Part shown: positions 61,165-64,000 of the stretch, one piece after another | Position numbering within the stretch: the stretch's first letter is position 1 | Layout of the letters: the number at the start of each line of letters is the position of its first letter | Notes under the pieces: generated by a model | What the model saw: the letters and a program-made list of their open reading frames with translations, nothing else | What the model was told of the DNA's origin: nothing | The model's database searches: none | Origin: Candidatus Gastranaerophilales bacterium | GTDB taxonomy: Bacteria > Cyanobacteriota > Vampirovibrionia > Gastranaerophilales > Gastranaerophilaceae | Direction: 5' to 3' | NCBI GenBank assembly: GCA_944326475.1 | Contig: CALVEC010000003.1 | Span: 1 to 64,000 of the forward strand | Length of the DNA: 64,000 bases | Translations under genes and position numbers: made by a program

Positions 61165-61653
61165 ATGGAAATACTACTTGAATATATGGGTAAAGGTCTT
61201 CTTACAATGCTTATGATATCAATGCCTTGTGTATTGACAGCAGCGTTTGTCGGGCTTATTGTTGGTATTTTGCAGGCTGTTACGCAGGTTCAGGAACAAA
61301 CAATTGCTGCTGCGCCTAAAATTCTTGCTGTGTTCCTTGTGTTAATGATTCTTGGTGTGGGGTACATAAAACTTTTGACGAATCTGCTGCAGGAAGGATT
61401 TGCTCTTGCCTTCAATCAAATTCCTTCAAGCGACAGTTATGTTCTTCCCTCTAATTATCATCGTTATACAGTTCCGTTTGCTGAAGAAATGAAGGAAAGC
61501 AGATTCCAGAAGCAGGAAATCGGGGATATTATGCGAAACCCCGGAAAAATTCCGTTCATTGATAACAATGAAAAAATCAAATATCATCCCTCGGACAGAA
61601 TGCCAAATCCAAGTCCTAATTTTATAGAACGTAAAAGAATAATGGAAAGATAA
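61165..61653 (+). CDS. fliQ: Flagellar export protein FliQ with C-terminal extension
   Basis: 162 aa against about 89 for typical FliQ. Residues 1-85 are a normal FliQ with two membrane helices (G-L-I-V-G-I-L-Q-A-V-T-Q-V-Q-E-Q-T). Residues about 86-162 are an extra hydrophilic tail with Pro, Arg, Asn and Met and no membrane helix. The tail ends I-E-R-K-R-I-M-E-R. It is in frame, with no sign of a fusion partner that I recognise. Confidence 0.92.
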   Translation: MEILLEYMGKGLLTMLMISMPCVLTAAFVGLIVGILQAVTQVQEQTIAAAPKILAVFLVLMILGVGYIKLLTNLLQEGFALAFNQIPSSDSYVLPSNYHRYTVPFAEEMKESRFQKQEIGDIMRNPGKIPFIDNNEKIKYHPSDRMPNPSPNFIERKRIMER

Positions 61654-61660
61654 TATATAA

Positions 61661-62002
61661 ATGAAAAAGTTTCTAGCAGCAACTATGTTATTGACAGTTC
61701 TATCAGTGCAGCAGGTGTTTTGTGCAAATGTAAAAGAAACAATCATTCTGCAGCCGACAGATACGGCGCTTTTGTTTTTTGACGAGAGACCGACAAATAT
61801 GTCTGTTTCAAATCCTGAAGTGATAAACGCAAAAACTATTTCTAATATATTTGCTGATGATTCAAAAGTTACAATAAACGCGACTGACCTTGGTACAAGC
61901 AGTCTTGTAATAGAAACAAAAAGTAAAAAGTATATTTACGTTGTAAAAGTACAAAAAGATGCACCGAAAGACAAATCAATGATTTTAGATACGCCTGATT
62001 AG
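61661..62002 (+). CDS. Small secreted protein with pilus-secretin N-domain fold
   Basis: 113 aa. A signal peptide (residues 1-21, ending V-F-C-A) is followed by a domain resembling the N-terminal region of CpaC/RcpA-type secretins (PF13629): S-N-P-E-V-I-N-A...I-N-A-T-D-L-G-T-S-S-L-V-I-E-T. It would be a free periplasmic N-domain without the secretin pore. It lies between fliQ and fliR with gaps of eight and nine bases, a place where no such gene is normally found. Its role is unknown; it may link the export gate to the peptidoglycan or outer membrane. Confidence 0.75.
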   Translation: MKKFLAATMLLTVLSVQQVFCANVKETIILQPTDTALLFFDERPTNMSVSNPEVINAKTISNIFADDSKVTINATDLGTSSLVIETKSKKYIYVVKVQKDAPKDKSMILDTPD

Positions 62003-62011
62003 AGAATCGCA

Positions 62012-62794
62012 ATGCTTGATACAATAATAAATACATTTCCTAAATATTTTCCTGAGTTTAACAACGCGCTTGGCGTTGGCATCTTTATTTTTGCAAGAAT
62101 TTTAGGTTTTATGAGATTTGCTCCGGTTCTAAACAGAAAAGAAATCATAGGTATGGTTAAATTGTCTTTTGCTTTAATTTTGACCATAATTCTGTCGCTC
62201 ATAATAAAACCTACAGTCGTTCCAACCGGCTCCTCTCTGATACTGGGTCTTATTTTAAACTTTGTAGGCGGTGCTATTTTAGGTTTTATTGCCCAGTGTA
62301 TAACATCAGCTATCGCCGCAGCCGGAGATATGATTAATATGCAGATGGGATTGTCTTCCGCAACGGTATTAGATCCGACGACATCGTCTCAGACTTCTAT
62401 CATGGGGAATATGTTTTCTATTTTTGCTTTGATAATTTTTTTGCATATAGGCGGTATGTACTGGCTTATTGCTGCACTTTTGAGAACATTTGAGATTTTT
62501 CCTGTATATGCAACCGCTATTCCTCTCGAGCAGCTTGTGAATATGGAATATTTGATAAAACTGACTGCTAATGTTTTGTTTGTCGGACTTCAAATAGCAT
62601 CGCCTGTTTTACTGGCAACTCTCGGGCAGGATTTGATTCTCGGGATTATTTCAAAAACTGCTCCGCAAGTAAACGTATTTCAACTGAGCTTTCTGTTTAA
62701 GCCTGTTTTGGGGGCTGCTATTCTTGTGTGGATAATGCCTATTATTTTCAATGTAATATCTGATTACTTTTTGTCATTTGCAAAAATATTTTAA
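62012..62794 (+). CDS. fliR: Flagellar export gate protein FliR
   Basis: 260 aa with about six membrane helices. Family motifs: F-I-F-A-R-I-L-G-F-M-R-F-A-P-V near the start and Q-M-G-L-S-S-A-T-V-L-D-P in the middle. It completes the gate with FliP and FliQ. It ends one base from the oppositely oriented NuoN-like gene, with no terminator between. Confidence 0.94.
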   Translation: MLDTIINTFPKYFPEFNNALGVGIFIFARILGFMRFAPVLNRKEIIGMVKLSFALILTIILSLIIKPTVVPTGSSLILGLILNFVGGAILGFIAQCITSAIAAAGDMINMQMGLSSATVLDPTTSSQTSIMGNMFSIFALIIFLHIGGMYWLIAALLRTFEIFPVYATAIPLEQLVNMEYLIKLTANVLFVGLQIASPVLLATLGQDLILGIISKTAPQVNVFQLSFLFKPVLGAAILVWIMPIIFNVISDYFLSFAKIF

Positions 62795-62795
62795 T

Positions 62796-64000
62796 CTACA
62801 GATAATATGCTGCAAACTGGCAGAGCTGTATAATTTTATCCGCAAATATTCCCAGCAGAACTGAGGTAAGTGCGCAGGCATACAAAATAAATTTTGGTGA
62901 AACTATATGTGTATCAATTGAGACATTGGAATCAACCCGTCTAAACATTGAACGGATTAATTTCCAGTAGGCAAAAATCATTATAACTGCAGCCAGCATA
63001 GAAATAATCAAAAACGGCAGGAATAAAAAGCCTGATCTTGCTACAGCGGAAAAGAGATAAAGCTTTGAGACGAATCCGCTTGTCGGCGCAAGACCGGCAA
63101 GCGCTATTAATACAATCGTAAATGCAATAACATAATAGGGGCGGTGAAAAATTAAGCCGTTGAAGTCGTCGATATTTTCTTTTTTGCAAGAATCATAAAA
63201 CAGAAGGATTGCCGCCCATACTCCGATATTTGCAAATATATAACACAACATGTAAAACAACACTCCGGACAGGCTGAAAACAGAAAAAACGCTCAATCCG
63301 AGAAGCATTATTGCGGATTGTACGCTCATGCTGTATGCCATAAGTCTTTTAATCGCAGTTTGTCTTATTGCGCAAAGCGAGCTGAAAAATATCGTCAACA
63401 TTGCCAGTGTTATAAATAATATTTTTAACACCGGGAGATAATTTATGAAAATAAGCAGCAGCCTTGCCAGTATCCCGAAACTTGCAATCACGGGTATAGT
63501 TGATATATATGCAGCTATAGGATAACTTGCCCCCTCAAATGTATCTGCGACCCAGCTTGAAAACGGAACTATACCAAGTTTAAACAAAAAGATACAAAGC
63601 ATTAGTATAAAAGCAAATGTTAACAGAACAACCGAGTTATTTTGAGCAAGATAGTCGCTTACTCCGTTGAAACTTATTTGACCGCAAAGTCCGTACAAAT
63701 AGGATAAACCAAACAAAAATAAAAACGCGGAGGTGCCTTCTTGTACAAAATATCCGAAACTTAATTGTTTTGCATTAGGAGTTTTTGAAAAGTTTAAAAG
63801 CAAATAGCTGCATAGTCCCAAGCCTTCAATTGAGAAGAACAGACCGGCAAAATCTGTCACACTGACCGTGCACATTGAGAACAGAACAGCACAAAGAAAT
63901 ACCGTAAAAAACTCAAAAGCCCTGTCTCTTTTTTCTCTGATGAGATTTTTCGACAGCAGCGTAAGGAAAAATGAACTCATTAGTATGAGTATTTTAAAAA
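62796..64000 (-). CDS. nuoN: NuoN-like NADH-quinone oxidoreductase subunit, truncated by window edge
   Basis: At least 394 aa from the ATG at 63980, but the frame stays open upstream to the window end (F-K-I-L-I-L before the Met), and an extra N-terminal membrane helix is expected, so the true start is outside. It has about ten or more membrane helices, with the conserved Lys in F-K-L-G-I-V-P-F-S-S-W-V-A-D-T-F-E-G-A and G-L-A-P-T-S-G-F-V-S-K. The usual P-F-H-x-W reads P-F-S-S-W. It is a proton-pumping antiporter-type subunit of complex I or a related Mrp/hydrogenase complex. Confidence 0.8.
   Translation of the reverse strand, partial: FKILILMSSFFLTLLSKNLIREKRDRAFEFFTVFLCAVLFSMCTVSVTDFAGLFFSIEGLGLCSYLLLNFSKTPNAKQLSFGYFVQEGTSAFLFLFGLSYLYGLCGQISFNGVSDYLAQNNSVVLLTFAFILMLCIFLFKLGIVPFSSWVADTFEGASYPIAAYISTIPVIASFGILARLLLIFINYLPVLKILFITLAMLTIFFSSLCAIRQTAIKRLMAYSMSVQSAIMLLGLSVFSVFSLSGVLFYMLCYIFANIGVWAAILLFYDSCKKENIDDFNGLIFHRPYYVIAFTIVLIALAGLAPTSGFVSKLYLFSAVARSGFLFLPFLIISMLAAVIMIFAYWKLIRSMFRRVDSNVSIDTHIVSPKFILYACALTSVLLGIFADKIIQLCQFAAYYL

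Overview
The window looks like a chromosomal segment of a low-GC, fermentative, gut-type bacterium close to the non-photosynthetic sister clade of Cyanobacteria (Vampirovibrionia/'Melainabacteria', most likely Gastranaerophilales). This is inferred from three things. The ATP synthase operon has the cyanobacterial order a-c-b'-b-delta-alpha-gamma, with two different b subunits and no beta or epsilon genes. There is a bifunctional AdhE, a class II ribonucleotide reductase and a single-type F-ATPase. Many genes are lineage-specific unknowns. No similarity search was possible, so the taxonomy is an inference. No prophage, transposase gene, CRISPR array or rRNA operon was seen.

Layout. 1-460: a 95-bp tandem repeat, then tRNA-Thr(TGT) with its own promoter. 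463-2670: a TPR/glycosyltransferase protein and an unknown. 2842-6406: a YvyF-like zinc-ribbon protein, a formyltransferase, an unknown and ComM. 6516-9979: glmS, a 54-aa protein and a sugar-type MFS transporter. 9976-11273: small unknowns and a shortened ThiE-like protein. 11274-12112: a non-coding region packed with hairpins, with an 11-bp inverted repeat near its ends. 12113-17160: polA, a lipoprotein-like secreted protein and a soluble two-component pair. 17281-24124: DUF177, rpmF, plsX, fabH, fabD, an 88-aa ORF, fabG, acpP and fabF, the classical type II fatty-acid cluster. 24262-31634: nrdJ, two PlsC-like acyltransferases, dapA, trkA and trkH. 31707-38783: adhE with a Rex-like operator, a large zincin-like protein, a COG2509 flavoprotein and leuD. 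38884-43523: a winged-helix protein, a U32 protein, YqeG, a GGDEF enzyme and a TPR protein. 43585-50727: a calcium-loop protein, a small Cys protein, an NfnA-like flavoprotein and the ATP synthase genes. 50871-57776: a prepilin, pdxJ with a structured leader, rpmB, fliS with a FliT-like gene, a CDF transporter, a secreted protein and a REC-PAS-kinase/NarL pair. 57984-62794: a flagellar export block consisting of a double-SPOA C-ring protein, fliO, fliP, an extended fliQ, a small secreted protein and fliR. 62796-64000: a NuoN-like proton-channel subunit that runs off the window.

How the genes fit together. The membrane-lipid genes (plsX, fab genes, two plsC-like genes), F-ATPase, Trk K+ uptake and AdhE form a fermentative core. 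The flagellar/type III export genes sit with fliS/fliT-like chaperones, a c-di-GMP cyclase and two two-component pairs, which suggests a regulated surface apparatus. The parts that look least explained are the extended FliQ with a pilus-secretin-N-like protein placed between fliQ and fliR, the double-SPOA protein and FliS with acidic tails, the hairpin-rich element at 11.3-12.1 kb, the structured pdxJ leader, and a set of promoters placed so close to start codons that the mRNAs would be leaderless.
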